A stretch of DNA of 64,000 bases from Bradyrhizobium sp. 164 (GTDB lineage Bacteria > Pseudomonadota > Alphaproteobacteria > Rhizobiales > Xanthobacteraceae): NCBI RefSeq assembly GCF_023073715.1, contig NZ_JADPKA010000029.1:310001-374000 (forward strand), written 5' to 3'. Below are positions 34,075 to 45,428 of this stretch, piece by piece. Position 1 is the first letter of the stretch. Each line of letters starts with the position of its first letter. Made by a program: the position numbers and the translations under genes. The notes under the pieces are model-generated. The model did no database searches and was not told the DNA's origin. It was given only the letters and a program-made list of their open reading frames with translations.

Positions 34075-35271
34075 ATGAACGAGCAACCGCAAAATCTCCG
34101 CAACTTCACCATCAATTTTGGACCGCAGCATCCCGCGGCCCATGGCGTGTTGCGTCTTGTGCTCGAATTGGACGGCGAAGTTGTCGAACGCGTCGATCCC
34201 CATATCGGCCTTCTTCACCGCGGCACCGAGAAGCTGATCGAGCAGAAGACCTACCTGCAGGCGATCCCTTATTTTGACCGGCTCGACTACGTCGCGCCGA
34301 TGAACCAGGAGCACGCGTTCTGCCTCGCTGCCGAAAAGCTGCTCGGCATCGAGGTGCCGCGCCGCGGCCAGCTGATCCGCGTGCTCTATTGCGAGATCGG
34401 CCGCATCCTGTCGCATCTGCTCAACGTCACCACGCAGGCCATGGATGTCGGCGCGCTGACCCCGCCGCTGTGGGGTTTCGAAGAGCGCGAGAAGCTGATG
34501 GTGTTCTACGAGCGCGCTTCGGGCAGCCGCATGCATGCCGCCTATTTCCGCGTCGGCGGCGTGCACCAGGACCTGCCGCAGAAGCTGGTCGACGACATCG
34601 AGGCCTGGTGCGATCCGTTCCTGAAAGTGGTGGACGACCTCGATCGCCTGCTCACCGCCAACCGCATCTTCAAGCAGCGCAACGTCGACATCGGCGTCGT
34701 GCCGCTCAAGGAAGCCTGGGAGTGGGGCTTTTCGGGCGTGATGGTGCGCGGCTCGGGTGCAGCCTGGGACCTGCGCAAGTCGCAGCCCTATGAATGCTAC
34801 GCCGAGATGGATTTCGACATTCCAATCGGCAAGAACGGCGACTGCTACGATCGCTACCTGATCCGCATGGAAGAGATGCGCCAGTCCGTGCGCATCATGA
34901 AGCAGTGCATCCAGAAGCTGAACGCGCCCGATGGCAAGGGGCCCATCGTCGTCGCCGACAACAAGGTCGCGCCGCCGCGCCGCGGCGAGATGAAGCGCTC
35001 GATGGAAGCGCTGATCCACCACTTCAAGCTCTACACCGAAGGCGTCCACGTGCCGGCCGGCGAAGTCTATGCTGCGGTCGAGGCGCCGAAGGGCGAGTTC
35101 GGCGTCTATCTCGTCTCCGACGGCACCAACAAGCCCTACAAGTGCAAGATCCGCGCGCCGGGCTTTGCCCATCTCCAGGCCATGGACCACATCTGCCGCG
35201 GCCATCTGCTCGCCGACGTCTCGGCCATCCTCGGCTCCCTCGACATCGTGTTCGGAGAGGTCGATCGGTGA
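34075..35271 (+). CDS. nuoD: NADH-quinone oxidoreductase subunit D
   Basis: 49-kDa subunit lining the quinone site, 398 residues. [55 protein letters not shown] and the C-terminal [11 protein letters not shown] are the family signatures; the quinone-binding His in QHPAAHG is present. The stop overlaps the start of the FkbM-type gene by 1 bp, so that gene is translated with nuo. Confidence 0.97.
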   Translation: MNEQPQNLRNFTINFGPQHPAAHGVLRLVLELDGEVVERVDPHIGLLHRGTEKLIEQKTYLQAIPYFDRLDYVAPMNQEHAFCLAAEKLLGIEVPRRGQLIRVLYCEIGRILSHLLNVTTQAMDVGALTPPLWGFEEREKLMVFYERASGSRMHAAYFRVGGVHQDLPQKLVDDIEAWCDPFLKVVDDLDRLLTANRIFKQRNVDIGVVPLKEAWEWGFSGVMVRGSGAAWDLRKSQPYECYAEMDFDIPIGKNGDCYDRYLIRMEEMRQSVRIMKQCIQKLNAPDGKGPIVVADNKVAPPRRGEMKRSMEALIHHFKLYTEGVHVPAGEVYAAVEAPKGEFGVYLVSDGTNKPYKCKIRAPGFAHLQAMDHICRGHLLADVSAILGSLDIVFGEVDR

Positions 35272-36263
35272 TGGCGCAGGCGCCAATTCAGTTTGACCGT
35301 GCCTCGGGGGCCCTTGAAGGGGCCAACCTGTGGGAGCGGACGGCTGCCTTGGCGCTAGTTACAGGATCGAAGATCTCGTCGCACTTTTCGCATATGGGCT
35401 ACATCGCCTGCGCGAACCTGCTGCGGAAGACGCTGCCCGAGCGCAACATCGCGATCAGGCTCAATCCCGACGCGGTATTCGAATTTCCTTACGGCGACGG
35501 TTATTGGAGCAAGCTGCTCAACCGCTCCTACAATTACGAGGACGAGCTCGAGCTGTTGTTTTCCGACTCCGTCGACGTCGACTACACGCTGCTCGATTGC
35601 GGCGCCAATTACGGCTACTGGTCGGTGCTGGTGTCGAGCAGGCCGTTCGGTTCGCACAAGGCGATCGCGATCGAGCCGTCGGGCCAGAACTATCCGAAGC
35701 TCGCCAACAACGCCCGCGTCAACGGCAACCGCTTCGAGACGATGAAGTGCGCGATCGGCGCAGCCCGCGGCACCGCGCGGCTATCCGGCACCAAGCACGA
35801 GGCCTTCAGCATCGCCGGCAATCCCTCCGCGGGCGGCGAGGAGGTGCCTGTCATCGCGCTCGACGACCTGATCGACGATGGCAAGGTTGCCGCCGCTGGC
35901 AAGTACCTGATCAAGCTCGACGTCGAGGGCGTCGAGATCGAGGCGATCAAGGGCGGGGCCCGGCTGCTCCAGGCCGACAGCGTCATCATGTGCGAGGAGC
36001 ACGGCAGCGACCGCTCCCATGCCGTGTCGCGCTACATCCTCGAACAGACCCCGCTGAAGCTGATCGTGTTCGATCCGCGCAGCAACCGGATGGAGACCGT
36101 GACCGAGCTGTCGATCCTCGACCGCATCAAGGTCTCGACCCACGTCGGCTACAACGTTTTCGGCACCGCGAGCGCATTCTGGCAGGACAGGATCGAAGCC
36201 CTGAATGCCAAGAACCTGAACGCCAAGAACCCGAATGCCAAGACCGCGCGCCGCATGCAATGA
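35271..36263 (+). CDS. FkbM-family methyltransferase embedded in the nuo operon
   Basis: 330 residues. SAM-binding motif I is YTLLDCGANYGYWSVLV (about 105-121), the acidic strand AIAIEPSGQN (about 132-140), and the FkbM hallmark LIKLDVEGVEIEAIKGG (about 213-229). The N-terminal ~100 residues are a family-typical extension; the C-terminus ends in a short Asn-Ala-Lys repeat. It overlaps nuoD by 1 bp and is followed 12 bp later by nuoE. FkbM enzymes usually O-methylate sugars or small molecules; a link to complex I, a quinone or a membrane glycan is unproven. Confidence 0.85.
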   Translation: MAQAPIQFDRASGALEGANLWERTAALALVTGSKISSHFSHMGYIACANLLRKTLPERNIAIRLNPDAVFEFPYGDGYWSKLLNRSYNYEDELELLFSDSVDVDYTLLDCGANYGYWSVLVSSRPFGSHKAIAIEPSGQNYPKLANNARVNGNRFETMKCAIGAARGTARLSGTKHEAFSIAGNPSAGGEEVPVIALDDLIDDGKVAAAGKYLIKLDVEGVEIEAIKGGARLLQADSVIMCEEHGSDRSHAVSRYILEQTPLKLIVFDPRSNRMETVTELSILDRIKVSTHVGYNVFGTASAFWQDRIEALNAKNLNAKNPNAKTARRMQ

Positions 36264-36275
36264 GAGATTGAAGCC

Positions 36276-36887
36276 ATGTCCGTTCGCCGATTAGCACCGA
36301 AGGAAGTCCAGCCCGCGAGCTTTGCGTTCACGGCGGAGAACCTCGCATTCGCCAGGCAGCAGATCGCGAAATATCCGGCCGGACGCCAGGCCTCCGCTGT
36401 CATCGCCATCCTCTGGCGCGCGCAGGAGCAGAACGAGGGCTGGGTCTCGGAAGCCGCAATCCGCGTGATCGCCGACATGCTCGACATGCCCTATATCCGC
36501 GTGCTGGAAGTCGCGACCTTCTACACGATGTTCCAGCTCGCGCCGGTCGGCAAGAAGGCCCACGTCCAGGTTTGCGGCACCACGCCGTGCCGCCTGCGCG
36601 GTGCCGAGGATCTAATCCATGTGTGCGAGCACCGCATCCATCACGAGCCCTTCCATCTGTCCAAGGACGGCAATTTCAGCTGGGAAGAGGTGGAGTGCCT
36701 GGGGGCCTGCGTGAACGCGCCGATGGTGCTGATCGGTAAGGACACCTATGAGGACCTGACCAAGGAGAGCTTCGGCAAGGTGCTCGACGGTTTTGCTTCG
36801 GGCAATCCGCCCAAGCCGGGTCCGCAGAACGGCCGCCAGTTCTCGGCGCCGATCACCGGGCCGACCACGCTGAAGGAGGTCACCTGA
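36276..36887 (+). CDS. nuoE: NADH-quinone oxidoreductase subunit E
   Basis: 24-kDa subunit carrying 2Fe-2S cluster N1a, 203 residues. Ligands C100 and C105 (VCGTTPC) and C141 and C145 (CLGAC) are present. [19 protein letters not shown] is conserved. The stop overlaps the next small gene by 1 bp. Confidence 0.96.
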   Translation: MSVRRLAPKEVQPASFAFTAENLAFARQQIAKYPAGRQASAVIAILWRAQEQNEGWVSEAAIRVIADMLDMPYIRVLEVATFYTMFQLAPVGKKAHVQVCGTTPCRLRGAEDLIHVCEHRIHHEPFHLSKDGNFSWEEVECLGACVNAPMVLIGKDTYEDLTKESFGKVLDGFASGNPPKPGPQNGRQFSAPITGPTTLKEVT

Positions 36888-37093
36888 TGCGTGATCTCTC
36901 GTCGCGTTCAGTGCAGGGGAGCGGTGCCGTGAAGAAGTGGGGCTTCATCGCCATGCACGCCGCCGTGGCGGCCGTGTTCATCTTCCTGCTGCAGCGTTTC
37001 AGCCTGAACGCATCGCTGGAATCCAGCCTGCTCTGGGCGCTGACGTTTGGCGTCTGCGCCGCCGGACTTGCCTACAAGCAGTCCAATCGTTGA
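36887..37093 (+). CDS. Small membrane protein between nuoE and nuoF
   Basis: 68 residues with two predicted membrane segments (about 18-38, IAMHAAVAAVFIFLLQRF, and about 45-62, LLWALTFGVCAAGLAYK). The ATG overlaps the nuoE stop by 1 bp; nuoF starts 15 bp downstream. The N-terminal ~14 residues are soluble. No family or function is known to me; the position suggests co-expression with complex I, perhaps in assembly, which is inference. Confidence 0.72.
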   Translation: MRDLSSRSVQGSGAVKKWGFIAMHAAVAAVFIFLLQRFSLNASLESSLLWALTFGVCAAGLAYKQSNR

Positions 37094-37108
37094 TCGGAAA
37101 GCACTGAA

Positions 37109-38434
37109 ATGCTCGAGGACAAGGACCGCATCTTCAAGAACCTCTACGGCCTCCACGATTGGGGGCTCGAGGGCGCGCGGCGCCGCGGCGCCTGGGATGG
37201 CACCAAGGCCATCGTCGATAAGGGCCGCGACTGGATCATCAACGAGATGAAGGCCTCGGGGCTCCGCGGCCGCGGCGGCGCCGGCTTTCCCACCGGCCTG
37301 AAATGGTCGTTCATGCCGAAGGAATCGACCGACGGCCGGCCGAGCTATCTCGTCGTCAATGCCGACGAATCCGAGCCCGGCACCTGCAAGGACCGCGAGA
37401 TCATGCGGCATGATCCGCACCTGTTGGTCGAGGGCTGCCTGATCGCAAGCTTCGCGATGAATGCGCATGCCTGCTACATCTACGTCCGCGGCGAGTTCAT
37501 CCGCGAGCGCGAACGTCTCCAGGCCGCGATCGACCAGGCCTATGAGGCCAAGCTGGTCGGCAAGGACAATGTCAACGGCTGGCCGTTCGACATCTATGTC
37601 GCGCACGGCGCCGGGGCCTATATCTGCGGCGAGGAGACCGCGCTGCTCGAAAGCCTCGAGGGCAAGAAGGGCCAGCCACGGCTGAAGCCGCCGTTCCCGG
37701 CCAATGTCGGTCTGTTCGGCTGCCCGACCACCGTCAACAACGTCGAGTCGATCGCCGTCGCGCCGGACATTCTGCGCCGTGGCGCGGCCTGGTTCGCCGG
37801 CATCGGCCGTCCGAACAATGTCGGCACCAAACTCTTCTGCATCTCCGGCCATGTCGAGCGGCCCTGCAACGTCGAAGAGGCCATGGGCATTCCGTTCCGT
37901 GAGCTGATCGACAAGCATTGCGGCGGCATCCGCGGCGGCTGGGACAATCTCAAGGCCGTGATCCCCGGCGGCTCGTCGGTGCGCATGGTGCCGGCCGAGC
38001 AGATCATCGACACGCCGATGGATTTCGACAGCTTGAGCAAGCTGCGCTCGGGCCTCGGCACCGCGGCCGTGATCGTGATGGACAAGTCGACCGATTTGAT
38101 CCGTGCGATCGCTCGCATCTCCTATTTCTACAAGCATGAGAGCTGTGGCCAGTGCACGCCGTGCCGCGAGGGCACGGGGTGGATGTGGCGCGTGCTGACC
38201 CGCATGGCCGAGGGCCGTGCGCATAAGCGCGAGATCGACATGCTGCTGGAGGTGACGAAGCAGGTCGAGGGCCACACCATCTGCGCGCTCGGCGATGCGG
38301 CGGCCTGGCCGATCCAGGGCCTTATCGCGCATTTCCGTCACGAGATCGAAGCGCGCATCGACCAGTATTCCCACAAGGCCGATGTCGACGATATCGGCGT
38401 CCGCGATCCCGTGCACATGGTCGCGGCGGAGTAG
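37109..38434 (+). CDS. nuoF: NADH-quinone oxidoreductase subunit F (NADH-binding)
   Basis: 51-kDa subunit with FMN, the NADH site and 4Fe-4S cluster N3, 441 residues. [17 protein letters not shown] is the NADH/FMN glycine motif; [20 protein letters not shown] is the FMN site; [16 protein letters not shown] with a later [11 protein letters not shown] supplies the N3 Cys ligands. It is followed 4 bp later by a small coiled-coil gene. Confidence 0.97.
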   Translation: MLEDKDRIFKNLYGLHDWGLEGARRRGAWDGTKAIVDKGRDWIINEMKASGLRGRGGAGFPTGLKWSFMPKESTDGRPSYLVVNADESEPGTCKDREIMRHDPHLLVEGCLIASFAMNAHACYIYVRGEFIRERERLQAAIDQAYEAKLVGKDNVNGWPFDIYVAHGAGAYICGEETALLESLEGKKGQPRLKPPFPANVGLFGCPTTVNNVESIAVAPDILRRGAAWFAGIGRPNNVGTKLFCISGHVERPCNVEEAMGIPFRELIDKHCGGIRGGWDNLKAVIPGGSSVRMVPAEQIIDTPMDFDSLSKLRSGLGTAAVIVMDKSTDLIRAIARISYFYKHESCGQCTPCREGTGWMWRVLTRMAEGRAHKREIDMLLEVTKQVEGHTICALGDAAAWPIQGLIAHFRHEIEARIDQYSHKADVDDIGVRDPVHMVAAE

Positions 38435-38438
38435 GGCG

Positions 38439-38690
38439 ATGACCGACCAGCCGGACAACATCGTGCTCGTTTATCTTCGTCGGATCGACGAAAAGCTCGA
38501 TCGCGTGTCCGCGGATGTGAGCGATCTGAAGACCCGCGTCACCAACGTTGAAGAGAGAATGGGCCACATTGATTTGAGGCTGGCGCAGGTCGAGATCGCC
38601 ATTGCGGGCATCGACCCACGGATCGATCGCGTTGAAGAACGGCTGGACCGTATCGAGCGGCGTCTCGATCTGGTCGATCAGCCGCACTGA
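38439..38690 (+). CDS. Short coiled-coil protein between nuoF and nuoG
   Basis: 83 residues (MTDQPDNIVLVYLRRIDEKL ...) composed almost wholly of seven-residue repeats (DLKTRVTNVEERMGHIDLRL, AGIDPRIDRVEERLDRIERR) predicting a trimeric or dimeric coiled coil. It starts 4 bp after nuoF and ends 14 bp before nuoG. I know similar proteins near other rhizobial genes, but no function. It may be a passenger or a scaffold; unproven. Confidence 0.7.
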   Translation: MTDQPDNIVLVYLRRIDEKLDRVSADVSDLKTRVTNVEERMGHIDLRLAQVEIAIAGIDPRIDRVEERLDRIERRLDLVDQPH

Positions 38691-38704
38691 GAAAGACTTA
38701 AGGT

Positions 38705-40780
38705 ATGACCAAGCTCATCATCGACGGCAAAGAGATCGATGTCCCCGCCGAATATACGCTGCTTCAGGCGTGTGAGGCCGCGGGCGCCGAGATTCCGCGC
38801 TTCTGCTATCACGAGCGGCTGTCGATCGCCGGCAATTGCCGGATGTGCCTCGTCGAAGTGAAGGGCGGCCCGAAGCCGGTCGCGAGCTGCGCCTGGGGCG
38901 TGCGCGACTGCCGTCCGGGCCCCAAGGGCGAGCCGCCGGAGATTTCGACGCGTTCGCCGATGGTGAAGAAGGCGCGCGAAGGCGTGATGGAATTCCTTCT
39001 CATCAACCATCCGCTGGATTGCCCGATCTGCGACCAGGGCGGCGAGTGCGACCTCCAGGACCAGGCGATGGGCTATGGTGTCGACACCAGCCGCTTTGCC
39101 GAGAACAAGCGCGCGGTCGAGGACAAATATCTCGGCGCGCTGGTCAAGACCTCGATGAACCGCTGCATCCAGTGCACGCGCTGCGTCCGCTTCTCGGCGG
39201 AAGTGGCCGGCGCCCCTGAGATGGGCGCGACCGGGCGCGGCGAGGACATGGAGATCACGACCTATCTCGAGCATGCGCTGACGTCGGAATTGCAGGGCAA
39301 TCTCGTCGACATCTGCCCGGTCGGCGCGCTGACTTCCAAGCCTTATGCGTTTGCGGCGCGTCCCTGGGAGCTCGGCAAGACCCAGTCGATTGACGTGATG
39401 GACGGCCTGGGATCGGCGATCCGCGTCGACACCCGCGGCCGCGAGGTGATGCGTATCCTGCCGCGCATCAACGAGGCCGTGAACGAGGAGTGGATCTCCG
39501 ACAAGACGCGCCACGTCGTCGACGGTTTGCGCACCCAGCGCCTCGACCGGCCCTATATCCGCGAAGCCGGCAAGCTGCGCGCGGCGAGCTGGCCCGAGGC
39601 CTTCGCCGCCATCGCCGCCAAGGCGGCGCGCACCGACGGCAAGCGCATCGGCGCGATCGCCGGCGACCTCGCCGGCGTCGAGGAGATGTTCGCGCTAAAG
39701 GATCTGCTCGCCAAGTATGGCTCGACCAATCTGGCGGTGCAGGGCGGCGACGCCTTCGATCCCGCGCTCGGCCGCGGCGCCTACATCTTCAACCCGACGC
39801 TGGCAGGCGTGGAGCAGGCCGACGCGCTGCTCATCATCGGCGCCAATCCTCGGAAAGAGGCGGTGGTGTTCAACGCCCGCATCCGCAAGCGCTGGCGCGC
39901 CGGCGGCTTCAAGGTCGGCCTGATCGGCCCCAAGGCTGACCTGACCTATCACTACGACCATCTCGGCGCGGGCACCGAGACGCTCAGTGATCTGGCGGCC
40001 GGCAAGCACTCCTTCATGGAGGTGCTGAAGGACGCCAAGACGCCGATCATCCTGGTCGGCGCGGGCGCGGCCTCGCGTCACGACGGCGCCGCCATTCTCG
40101 CCGCGAGCGCCAAGCTCGCGCTCGACGTCGGCGCGGTGAAGGACGGCTGGAACGGCTTTGGCGTGCTGCACGAGACCGCCTCGCGCGTCGGTGCGCTCGA
40201 CATCGGCTTCTCCGCCACGGCGGGCGGGCTCAACGCGGCGCAGATGACCACGTTCGGAACGCTTGACCTGCTATTCCTGCTCGGCGCAGACGAGATCAAG
40301 GCGCCGGACGGCACCTTCGTCGTCTATATCGGCACCCATGGCGACCGCGGCGCGCATCGCGCCGACGTCATCCTGCCGGCCGCCGCCTACACCGAGAAGT
40401 CGGCGATCTATGTCAACACCGAAGGTCGGGTGCAGATGACTGGCCGCGCCGCGTTCCCGCCGGGCGAAGCTCGCGAGGACTGGGCGATCATTCGTGCGCT
40501 GTCGGAAGCGCTCGGCAAGAAGCTCGGCTATGACTCGCTCGCGCAGCTTCGCCAGGCTATCTTCAAGGCCGTGCCGCATCTGATCCGTCTCGACCAGATC
40601 GAGGCCGGTTCCGCCGACCAGATCAAGAAGCTGGCGGGGAAGGGCGGCTCGCCCGAGAAGGCGCCGTTCAAGCCGCTGGTCGAGGACTTCTACCTGACCA
40701 ACCCAATCGCGCGTGCGTCCGCCGTGATGGCAGAATGTTCGCGCCTCGCCTCCGGGCACATGCTGACCGCAGCGGAGTGA
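38705..40780 (+). CDS. nuoG: NADH-quinone oxidoreductase subunit G
   Basis: 75-kDa iron-sulfur subunit, 691 residues. The N-terminal 2Fe-2S ferredoxin domain has [19 protein letters not shown]. Then come [22 protein letters not shown] and [10 protein letters not shown], which supply the 4Fe-4S clusters. A molybdopterin-oxidoreductase-like domain (from about 220) follows, ending [13 protein letters not shown]. It is the largest peripheral-arm gene and is followed 10 bp later by nuoH. Confidence 0.97.
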   Translation: MTKLIIDGKEIDVPAEYTLLQACEAAGAEIPRFCYHERLSIAGNCRMCLVEVKGGPKPVASCAWGVRDCRPGPKGEPPEISTRSPMVKKAREGVMEFLLINHPLDCPICDQGGECDLQDQAMGYGVDTSRFAENKRAVEDKYLGALVKTSMNRCIQCTRCVRFSAEVAGAPEMGATGRGEDMEITTYLEHALTSELQGNLVDICPVGALTSKPYAFAARPWELGKTQSIDVMDGLGSAIRVDTRGREVMRILPRINEAVNEEWISDKTRHVVDGLRTQRLDRPYIREAGKLRAASWPEAFAAIAAKAARTDGKRIGAIAGDLAGVEEMFALKDLLAKYGSTNLAVQGGDAFDPALGRGAYIFNPTLAGVEQADALLIIGANPRKEAVVFNARIRKRWRAGGFKVGLIGPKADLTYHYDHLGAGTETLSDLAAGKHSFMEVLKDAKTPIILVGAGAASRHDGAAILAASAKLALDVGAVKDGWNGFGVLHETASRVGALDIGFSATAGGLNAAQMTTFGTLDLLFLLGADEIKAPDGTFVVYIGTHGDRGAHRADVILPAAAYTEKSAIYVNTEGRVQMTGRAAFPPGEAREDWAIIRALSEALGKKLGYDSLAQLRQAIFKAVPHLIRLDQIEAGSADQIKKLAGKGGSPEKAPFKPLVEDFYLTNPIARASAVMAECSRLASGHMLTAAE

Positions 40781-40790
40781 GCGTGATCTG

Positions 40791-41858
40791 ATGGAATTCT
40801 TCGAAAGCGCATTCTGGACCGGTTTCCTCTGGCCATTGATCATCATGGTCGCCGAGAGCGTGCTGGTGCTTGTTGTCCTCTTGGTCGCGATCGCCTATAT
40901 CCTGCTCGCCGACCGCAAGATCTGGGCGGCGGTGCAGATCCGGCGCGGCCCGAACGTGGTCGGACCCTGGGGCCTGCTCCAGTCCTTCGCGGACTTGCTC
41001 AAGTTCGTGCTGAAGGAGCCGATCATCCCTGCCGGCGCCAACAAGGGCGTATTCCTGCTGGCACCGCTGGTCTCCTGCGTGCTCGCGCTCGCCGCCTGGG
41101 CCGTGATCCCGACCAATCTCGGCTGGGTGATCTCCGACATCAATGTCGGCATCCTTTTCATCTTCGCGATCTCGTCGCTGTCGATCTACGGCATCATTAT
41201 GGCCGGCTGGTCGTCGAACTCGAAATACCCGTTCCTGGCCGCGCTGCGCTCGGCGGCGCAGATGGTGTCGTACGAGGTCTCGATCGGCTTCGTCATCATC
41301 ACGGTGCTGCTCTGCGCCGGCACGCTGAACCTGTCGGCCGTGGTCGAGGCTCAGCATGCGCGCGGCCTTGCCAGCCTGATCGGGCTGCCGCAGCTCACCA
41401 TCCTGAACTGGTACGTCTGGCCGCTGTTCCCGATGTTCGTGGTGTTCTACGTCTCGGCGCTGGCAGAAACCAACCGTCCGCCCTTCGACCTCGTCGAAGC
41501 CGAATCCGAGCTCGTCGCGGGCTTCATGGTCGAATACGGCTCGACGCCGTACCTCTTGTTCATGCTCGGCGAGTATGTCGCGATCGTCACGATGTGCGCG
41601 ATGGCGACGATCCTGTTCCTCGGAGGCTGGCTGCCGCCGGTCGACCTGCCGCCCTTCAACTGGGTGCCGGGGATCATCTGGTTCTCCCTGAAACTATTCT
41701 TCATGTTCTTCCTGTTCGCGATGGCCAAGGCGATCGTGCCGCGCTACCGCTACGATCAACTGATGCGTCTCGGCTGGAAGGTGTTCCTGCCGATCTCGCT
41801 GGCGATGGTGATCGTGGTGGCCGGCGTGCTGCATTTCGCCGGCATCGCGCCGAAGTGA
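40791..41858 (+). CDS. nuoH: NADH-quinone oxidoreductase subunit H
   Basis: Membrane subunit docking the quinone site, 355 residues, eight or nine helices. [20 protein letters not shown] and [20 protein letters not shown] are diagnostic; the C-terminal helix lies near [15 protein letters not shown]. nuoI starts 8 bp downstream. Confidence 0.97.
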   Translation: MEFFESAFWTGFLWPLIIMVAESVLVLVVLLVAIAYILLADRKIWAAVQIRRGPNVVGPWGLLQSFADLLKFVLKEPIIPAGANKGVFLLAPLVSCVLALAAWAVIPTNLGWVISDINVGILFIFAISSLSIYGIIMAGWSSNSKYPFLAALRSAAQMVSYEVSIGFVIITVLLCAGTLNLSAVVEAQHARGLASLIGLPQLTILNWYVWPLFPMFVVFYVSALAETNRPPFDLVEAESELVAGFMVEYGSTPYLLFMLGEYVAIVTMCAMATILFLGGWLPPVDLPPFNWVPGIIWFSLKLFFMFFLFAMAKAIVPRYRYDQLMRLGWKVFLPISLAMVIVVAGVLHFAGIAPK

Positions 41859-41866
41859 GGACCGTC

Positions 41867-42361
41867 ATGGGTATCAACGTCAACGCCACTGCACGCTCGC
41901 TTCTGCTGTCGGAATTCGTCTCGGCGTTCTTCCTCGCCATGCGCTATTTCTTCCAGCCGAAGCCGACGCTGAACTACCCGTTCGAGAAGGGCCCGATCTC
42001 GCCGCGCTTCCGCGGCGAGCATGCGCTGCGCCGCTATCCGAACGGCGAAGAACGCTGCATCGCCTGCAAGCTGTGCGAAGCGGTCTGCCCGGCGCAGGCC
42101 ATCACCATCGAGGCCGGCCCGCGCCGCAACGACGGCACCCGCCGCACCGTGCGCTACGACATCGACATGGTGAAGTGCATCTATTGTGGCCTCTGCCAGG
42201 AGGCCTGTCCGGTCGACGCCATCGTCGAAGGTCCGAACTTTGAGTTCGCGACCGAGACCCGCGAGGAGCTGTTCTATGACAAGGCCAAGCTGCTCGCCAA
42301 TGGCGACCGCTGGGAACGCGAGATCGCGAAAGCGATCGAGCTCGACGCGCCGTACCGGTGA
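41867..42361 (+). CDS. nuoI: NADH-quinone oxidoreductase subunit I
   Basis: 23-kDa subunit with clusters N6a and N6b, 164 residues. Two 8Fe-ferredoxin motifs, [16 protein letters not shown] and [16 protein letters not shown], are intact. Start ATG 41867 ([18 protein letters not shown]); the longer frame from 41594 lies within nuoH and is not real. Confidence 0.97.
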   Translation: MGINVNATARSLLLSEFVSAFFLAMRYFFQPKPTLNYPFEKGPISPRFRGEHALRRYPNGEERCIACKLCEAVCPAQAITIEAGPRRNDGTRRTVRYDIDMVKCIYCGLCQEACPVDAIVEGPNFEFATETREELFYDKAKLLANGDRWEREIAKAIELDAPYR

Positions 42362-42370
42362 GATGAGAGT

Positions 42371-43009
42371 ATGATCCTTCCCGCGCTGTTCTTCTATCTG
42401 TTCGCCAGCGTCTGCGTCGCGTCGGCGGTGATGGTGATTGTGTCGCGCAATCCCGTGCACTCCGTGCTGTACCTGATCCTGGCCTTCGTCAACGCCTCCG
42501 GTCTGTTCGTGCTGATGGGTGCCGAATTCCTGGCGATGATCCTGATCGTCGTCTATGTCGGCGCCGTCGCGGTGCTGTTCCTGTTCGTGATCATGATGCT
42601 CGACGTCGACTTCCTCGAGCTGCGCGAGGGCTTCATCGAGTACTTGCCTGTCGGCCTCGTGGTCGGCGGCATCTTCCTGTTCGAGCTGCTGCTCACCGTC
42701 GGCTTCTGGGTCATCAATCCGAGCGTCAGCAAGACGATCACGGCGGCGATCCCGGCCAATGTCAGCAACACCGAGGCGCTCGGTCTCGTGCTCTATACGA
42801 AGTACATCCACTACTTCCAGCTCTCGGGCATGGTGCTGCTGGTCGCCATGATCGGCGCCATCGTGCTGACGCTGCGTCACAAGGCGAGCGTGAAGCGGCA
42901 GGACATCAACGTTCAGAACGCGCGCACGCCGGAAATGGCGATGGCGATGCGCAAGGTGGCGCCGGGGCAGGGGCTTTCGGATGCCGACGCGGCGGAGTGG
43001 GTGAAATGA
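42371..43009 (+). CDS. nuoJ: NADH-quinone oxidoreductase subunit J
   Basis: Membrane subunit, 212 residues, five helices. [23 protein letters not shown] sequence ([20 protein letters not shown]) carries the pi-bulge helix TM3. The C-terminal soluble tail is typical of alphaproteobacteria. The stop overlaps nuoK in an ATGA junction. Confidence 0.96.
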   Translation: MILPALFFYLFASVCVASAVMVIVSRNPVHSVLYLILAFVNASGLFVLMGAEFLAMILIVVYVGAVAVLFLFVIMMLDVDFLELREGFIEYLPVGLVVGGIFLFELLLTVGFWVINPSVSKTITAAIPANVSNTEALGLVLYTKYIHYFQLSGMVLLVAMIGAIVLTLRHKASVKRQDINVQNARTPEMAMAMRKVAPGQGLSDADAAEWVK

Positions 43010-43314
43010 CGATCGGGCTCGGACACTATCTGGCGGTCGGCGCGATCCTGTTCACGCTCGGCATCCTCGGCATCTTCCTGAACCGCAAGAACATCATCGT
43101 CATCCTGATGTCGATCGAGCTGATCCTGCTCTCGGTCAACATCAACCTCGTGGCGTTCTCGACCTTCCTCGGCGACATCGTCGGCCAGGTCTTCGCGCTT
43201 TTGGTGCTGACCGTCGCCGCCGCCGAAGCCGCGATCGGTCTCGCCATCCTGGTGGTCTATTTCCGCAACCGCGGCTCGATCGCGGTTGAGGACGTCAATC
43301 TGATGAAGGGCTGA
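43006..43314 (+). CDS. nuoK: NADH-quinone oxidoreductase subunit K
   Basis: Small proton-channel subunit, 102 residues, three helices. The conserved Glu residues in [20 protein letters not shown] and [20 protein letters not shown] are present. Start ATG 43006 at the ATGA junction with nuoJ. Confidence 0.96.
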   Translation: MTIGLGHYLAVGAILFTLGILGIFLNRKNIIVILMSIELILLSVNINLVAFSTFLGDIVGQVFALLVLTVAAAEAAIGLAILVVYFRNRGSIAVEDVNLMKG

Positions 43315-43322
43315 GCTCTCAA

Positions 43323-45428
43323 ATGGTTCAGGCAATCGTTTTCCTGCCTCTGCTGGGCGCCATTCTGGCTGGCCTGATCGCGCTCGTGGGCGCGCACGCC
43401 CGCAACCCCTCGGGTGACGAGGTCGAGCATCACGGGGACCACGGCCACGGCGCGCACGCCCATGCGTCCGATACGATCAACGAGGATGCGTCCGTCATCC
43501 ACGAAACCCATCACGAGCCCGGCGACGGACATGACGATCATGGCCACGGCCCGACTGAGCCGCCGGCCGCGGGCTCGCGCGGCGCCGAGCTGATCACGAC
43601 CGCGCTCTTGTTTGTGTCGGCGGCCTTGTCCTGGATGACGCTGGTCGATGTCGGTTTCATGCACCACGACGCGCGCATCCAGCTGCTGCCCTGGATCTTC
43701 TCCGGCGACCTCCAGGTCTGGTGGACGCTGCGGGTCGACACGCTGACGGCCGTGATGCTGGTGGTGGTGACCACCGTGTCCTCGCTCGTGCACCTCTATT
43801 CCATCGGCTACATGGACGAGGACCCGAACCGGCCGCGCTTCTTCGGCTATCTCTCGCTGTTCACCTTCGCGATGCTGATGCTGGTGACCGCGGACAACCT
43901 CGTGCAGCTGTTCTTCGGCTGGGAAGGCGTGGGTCTGGCCAGCTATCTCCTGATCGGATTCTGGTACCAGAAGCCGTCAGCGAATGCGGCGGCGATCAAG
44001 GCCTTCGTGGTCAACCGCGTCGGCGATTTCGGCTTCGCGCTCGGCATCTTCGCGATCTTCATGCTGGTCGGCTCGACCGACTTCGAGACCATCTTCCATG
44101 CCGCACCCGGCCTGACCGGCAAGACCATCGACTTCCTCGGCTGGCACGCCGACGCGCTGACCCTGACCTGCCTGCTGCTCTTCATGGGCGCGATGGGCAA
44201 GTCGGCGCAGTTCCTGCTGCACACCTGGTTGCCGGACGCGATGGAGGGTCCGACGCCGGTCTCCGCGCTCATTCACGCCGCGACCATGGTCACTGCGGGC
44301 GTGTTCATGGTGGCGCGGCTGTCGCCGCTGTTCGAGCTCGCCCCGAACGCTCAGGCCGTCGTGATGTTCTTCGGCGCCACCACCGCGTTCTTCGCGGCGA
44401 CCATCGGCCTCGTCCAGAACGACATCAAGCGCATCGTCGCCTATTCGACCTGTTCGCAGCTCGGCTACATGTTCGTGGCGATGGGAGCCGGCGCCTATTC
44501 GGTCGGCATGTTCCACCTGTTCACCCACGCCTTCTTCAAGGCGCTGCTGTTCTTGGGTTCCGGCTCGGTGATCTACGCGATGCACCACGAGCAGGACATC
44601 CGCAACATGGGCGGCCTCTGGCGCAAGATCCCTTACACCTACGCGGTGATGGTGGTCGGCACGCTGGCCCTGACCGGCTTCCCACTCACCGCCGGCTACT
44701 TCTCCAAGGATGCGATCATCGAGTCCGCCTACGCCGCGCACAACCCGTTCGGCGTCTACGGCTTCCTGATGACGGTCGCTGCCGCGGGCCTGACCTCGTT
44801 CTACTCCTGGCGCCTGATCTTCAAGACCTTCCACGGCGAACCGCATGACGAGCATCATTACGAGGCCGCGCATGAGGCTCCGATCTGGATGCTGATCCCG
44901 ATCGGCGTGCTCGCGGTCGGCTCATTCGTCGCCGGCTTGCCGTTCAAGGAGCTGTTCGCCGGCCACGGCATCGAGGAGTTCTTCCGCGAATCCGTGAAGA
45001 TGAACCCGCACATCATCGAGGAGATGCACCACATCCCCGAGACCATCGCCTTCCTGCCCACGGTGATGATGGTGCTGGGCTTCCTGGTGTCGTACCTGTT
45101 CTATATCCGCGCGCCCTATCTGCCGGTCGAGCTCGCGAAGACGCAGCCGATGCTGTACCAGTTCCTGCTCAACAAATGGTACTTCGACGAGCTCTACGAC
45201 ATCATCTTTGTCCGTCCGGCGAAGTGGATTGGTTATCAGCTCTGGAAGAAGGGCGATGGCTTCATCATCGACGGACTCGGTCCCGACGGCATCTCGGCGC
45301 GGGTCCTGGACGTCACTCGCAACGTCGTGAAGATCCAGACCGGCTATCTCTATCACTACGCATTCGCCATGCTGATCGGCGCCGCCAGCCTGATCACCTG
45401 GTTCATGTTCGGCTTTGGAGGCCAGTAA
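43323..45428 (+). CDS. nuoL: NADH-quinone oxidoreductase subunit L, with His-rich loop
   Basis: Distal antiporter-like proton-pumping subunit, 701 residues, about 16 helices including the long lateral helix at the C-terminus. Conserved ligands appear in [20 protein letters not shown] and [20 protein letters not shown]. The loop after the first helix (about 36-76) is unusually rich in His ([15 protein letters not shown] ... DGHDDHGHG) and resembles a metal-binding stretch rather than the usual short loop. Confidence 0.96.
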   Translation: MVQAIVFLPLLGAILAGLIALVGAHARNPSGDEVEHHGDHGHGAHAHASDTINEDASVIHETHHEPGDGHDDHGHGPTEPPAAGSRGAELITTALLFVSAALSWMTLVDVGFMHHDARIQLLPWIFSGDLQVWWTLRVDTLTAVMLVVVTTVSSLVHLYSIGYMDEDPNRPRFFGYLSLFTFAMLMLVTADNLVQLFFGWEGVGLASYLLIGFWYQKPSANAAAIKAFVVNRVGDFGFALGIFAIFMLVGSTDFETIFHAAPGLTGKTIDFLGWHADALTLTCLLLFMGAMGKSAQFLLHTWLPDAMEGPTPVSALIHAATMVTAGVFMVARLSPLFELAPNAQAVVMFFGATTAFFAATIGLVQNDIKRIVAYSTCSQLGYMFVAMGAGAYSVGMFHLFTHAFFKALLFLGSGSVIYAMHHEQDIRNMGGLWRKIPYTYAVMVVGTLALTGFPLTAGYFSKDAIIESAYAAHNPFGVYGFLMTVAAAGLTSFYSWRLIFKTFHGEPHDEHHYEAAHEAPIWMLIPIGVLAVGSFVAGLPFKELFAGHGIEEFFRESVKMNPHIIEEMHHIPETIAFLPTVMMVLGFLVSYLFYIRAPYLPVELAKTQPMLYQFLLNKWYFDELYDIIFVRPAKWIGYQLWKKGDGFIIDGLGPDGISARVLDVTRNVVKIQTGYLYHYAFAMLIGAASLITWFMFGFGGQ

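Noticed and set aside
43977..44873. Long minus-strand frame over nuoL
   Set aside because: Antisense shadow; the plus-strand nuoL is unambiguous.
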